Assembly (NCBI RefSeq): GCF_051020975.1
Contig: NW_027478165.1
Location: 1,208,001 to 1,272,000, forward strand
Source of the DNA: Osmia lignaria lignaria
Taxonomy: Eukaryota; Arthropoda; Insecta; Hymenoptera; Megachilidae
Direction: 5' to 3'
DNA: 64,000 bases
Below, piece after piece: positions 63,363-64,000 of this stretch (the stretch's first letter is position 1; the number at the start of each line of letters is the position of its first letter). The notes beneath the pieces were generated by a model. It made no database searches and was not told the origin of the DNA. It was given only the letters and a program-made list of their open reading frames with translations. Position numbers and translations under genes: made by a program.

Positions 63363-63681
63363 GATTAGATGCGTAGTTCTCGAGATATATCAAGATATTT
63401 AAAAGTTCCGAAGCCGCACCAACATAATAGAGATACAGAAACACCGTGGCCCCTTTCTTTCAGATAACTATGCACTATTGCGAGCTGCAAATGCCACTTC
63501 CAGCTTAGCTGTGCAGAAGAACAACAAGAAGAAGAAATATCTCGAAATATGTCCGTCAGGCCCCTTCCCTTGAGATAAATCTGCAAATGTCTCGGAAACG
63601 AAGAGAGCTATGGCAAAATGTTAAGAGACGTTTTTTATAGAGAATTATGGTTCCTACAATTTATGTTCTATGATATTTTTT
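63363..63681. repeat. 319 bp monomer with 3 bp deletion in the GAA tract
   Basis: GTGCAGAAGAACAAC replaces GTGCAGAAGAAGAACAAC at about 63511-63523, removing one GAA/AAG triplet. The common minus-strand frame stays open at 73 codons. Other changes include CTTTCAGATAACTATGC. Confidence 0.93.
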
Positions 63682-64000
63682 GATCAGAAGCGTAGTTTTC
63701 GAGATATATCGAGATATTTAAAAGTTCCGAAGCCGCACCAACATAATAGGGATACAGAAACACCGTGGCCCCTTTCTTTGAGATAACTCTGCACTAGTGC
63801 GAGCCGCAAATGCCACTTCCAGCTTAGCTGTGCAGAAGAAGAACAACAAGAAGAAGAAATATCTCGAAATATGTCCGTTAGGCCCCTTCCCTTGAGATAA
63901 ATCTGCAAATATCTCGGAAACGAAGCGAGCTATGGCAAAATGTTAAGAGACCTCTTTTGTAGAGAATTAAGCTTCCTACTTTTTATGTTCTATGATATTT
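63682..64000. repeat. Right-edge satellite monomer, incomplete
   Basis: A B-type head (GATCAGAAGCG, GTTTTCGAG, CTAGTGCGAGCCG) joined to an A-type tail with AAGCTTCCTAC, cut by the window end 3 bp short of the next GATC. The array must continue to the right. Confidence 0.93.

Larger units (their letters stand above)
1..64000. repeat. Satellite DNA array, 322 bp monomer, ~199 head-to-tail copies
   Basis: The same 322 bp unit recurs from the first to the last base, always in the same orientation. Landmarks such as the GATC site, the GGCCCC-TTGAGATAA boxes and the GAA-rich tract return every 322 bp. GATC sites lie at 252 + 322n for 195 consecutive periods, up to 63042. Copies differ by scattered substitutions that define subfamilies; only three length changes were found, all close to the window edges. 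No unique sequence or mobile element interrupts the array. Arrays like this are typical of eukaryotic centromeric or pericentromeric heterochromatin. I cannot name the satellite family. CpG retention and moderate A+T suggest an insect, which is inference. Confidence in the tandem array is near complete; confidence in chromosomal location is moderate. Confidence 0.99.
55958..64000. repeat. Right-hand array segment with mixed monomers and two length changes
   Basis: About 25 monomers, mostly mixed A/B types. It contains a partial four-monomer-spaced duplication (56150-56600 with 57438-57890), a dimer repeated at 59178-60465, subfamily C copies at 58212 and 61110, and the only two monomers shorter than 322 bp (63042 and 63363). 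A minus-strand stop interrupts the common frame at 56709-56711. Confidence 0.83.

Noticed and set aside
252..63908. About 194 short minus-strand open frames as a real multicopy protein or peptide family
   Set aside because: TTG rather than ATG start, no domain, no promoter, frame shifts by one base per monomer, and amino acid variation follows DNA subfamilies. Homogenisation explains the retained frame.
1..64000. CRISPR array
   Set aside because: The repeat unit is 322 bp with no unique spacers; all parts of the unit repeat.
1..64000. LTR retrotransposon, rDNA spacer or mitochondrial control-region repeats
   Set aside because: No reverse transcriptase, integrase, rRNA or mitochondrial gene segment appears anywhere; the repeats run unbroken for 64 kb.

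Overview
The whole 64 kb window is one uninterrupted, head-to-tail satellite DNA array. The repeat unit is 322 bp and about 198.8 copies are present. I found no unique sequence, transposon, RNA gene or convincing protein gene, and no inverted copy. Both window edges fall inside a monomer, so the array continues on both sides.

This kind of array indicates pericentromeric, centromeric or other constitutive heterochromatin of a eukaryote. My hand count for one representative monomer (10556-10877) is 39% G+C and 11 CpG against about 12.5 expected, so CpG is not depleted. That fits a genome with little CpG methylation, such as many insects, better than a vertebrate or plant. The insect assignment is an inference and the species is not identifiable from the sequence alone.

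Monomer layout, counted from the GATC site: a GATC/CTCGAG head with GAGATA motifs; a first GGCCCC...TTGAGATAA box; a short dyad around CTG(g/c)AA...TTCCAG; a GAA-rich purine tract; a second GGCCCC...TTGAGATAA box 114 bp after the first; a CTCGGAAACGAAGCGAGC segment; and a T-tract-rich tail. The GATC site recurs with an exact 322 bp phase from 252 to 63042, which is 195 consecutive periods with no net indel. The only phase changes are +2 bp near 243 and -1 and -3 bp near 63345 and 63517.

Regional layout: 252-4105 mixed variants; 4106-9458 a nine-monomer segment duplicated in tandem; about 9.6-22.8 kb a block with local 2-, 3- and 4-monomer repeats and a diagnostic GATCGG head; 22.8-26.3 kb transitional; 26334-34705 three consecutive copies of a ten-monomer higher-order repeat, one lacking a single monomer and one lacking three; 34.7-45.3 kb a family of 5-, 14- and 17-monomer spaced duplications; 45.3-56 kb 2-, 4- and 9-monomer duplications; 56-64 kb mixed, with 2- and 4-monomer duplications.

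Every monomer carries a 74-codon minus-strand open frame, intact in about 194 of 198 complete copies. It starts at TTG rather than ATG, and the 322 bp period is not a multiple of three. I read it as a passenger of repeat homogenisation, not a gene. There is therefore no set of interacting genes to describe. The interest lies in array structure and evolution.
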